The notes under the pieces are model-generated. The model saw nothing but the letters and a program-made list of their open reading frames with translations. It did not search any database and was not told where the DNA came from. From contig JAUSJS010000063.1 of assembly GCA_030647575.1 (NCBI GenBank), positions 1-6,261 of the forward strand: a stretch of 6,261 nucleotides of DNA, in the 5' to 3' direction. Shown here piece by piece: positions 6,210 to 6,261 of this stretch (within the stretch, counting starts at the first letter, position 1; every line of letters starts with the position of its first letter). The DNA is from Candidatus Limnocylindrales bacterium. Its GTDB lineage: Bacteria; Chloroflexota; Limnocylindria; Limnocylindrales; CSP1-4. Both the position numbers and the translations under genes were made by a program.

Positions 6210-6261
6210 GGGCGCAACACGGTGTGGGCGTACTGCCACGTCCCGCACTGGTCCACGGCCG
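6207..6261 (+). pseudogene. In-frame continuation of the FAD oxidoreductase beyond an amber codon
   Basis: The same frame continues past TAG 6207-6209 as GRNTVWAYCHVPHWSTA to the window edge. This is the conserved RAPEGxxTxWAYCHVPxGS block of the family, with RAP just before the stop. The stop stands where relatives commonly have Glu (GAG), so a single G-to-T change explains it with no frameshift. Two nearby residues also look off the usual pattern: Val for Asp in SLFVRTRAP, and Trp for Gly after HVPH, both reachable by one transversion. The family pattern is from memory; the frame and the stop are read directly. Confidence 0.75.

Overview
This is a GC-rich stretch (roughly 65-70 %, over 80 % in places) of bacterial chromosome with ordinary metabolic and envelope genes. 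The gene content is a class A penicillin-binding protein, an actinobacterial-type MsrA, an F420-type luciferase-like oxidoreductase, a bacterial lipase-maturation-factor homologue and a phytoene-dehydrogenase-like flavoprotein. Together with GC-rich third codon positions, this suggests an Actinomycetota or high-GC Chloroflexota (Limnocylindria-like) genome. That assignment is inference; no rRNA or tRNA is present to test it. I see no CRISPR array, insertion sequence or phage gene.

Layout. At 1-365 (minus) is the N-terminus of a class A penicillin-binding protein running off the left edge. After 328 bases with no convincing gene comes msrA (694-1362, minus). Only 33 bases separate msrA from a divergent plus-strand cluster: a beta-lactamase-fold serine hydrolase (1396-2229), a probable 37-residue small ORF (2243-2356) and an LLM-class F420-type oxidoreductase (2359-3240), with gaps of 13 and 2 bases. 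A 426-base stretch of doubtful coding value follows (3241-3666). The second plus-strand operon is a lipase maturation factor family membrane protein (3667-5124) overlapping by one base (TGATG) an FAD-dependent phytoene-dehydrogenase-like gene (from 5124) that runs to the right edge.

Points of most interest. The FAD gene is cut by an in-frame TAG at 6207-6209, but the same frame beyond it still encodes recognisable family sequence. This indicates a recent nonsense mutation or a base-call error. A perfect 16-bp-arm inverted repeat with a one-base centre lies inside the serine hydrolase gene. The small ORF packed between hydrolase and LLM genes looks translated. The overlap of a bacterial LMF/HTTM-type membrane protein with a flavoprotein suggests a functional pair of unknown role. 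I found no clear evidence of a wholly new defence or mobile system here.
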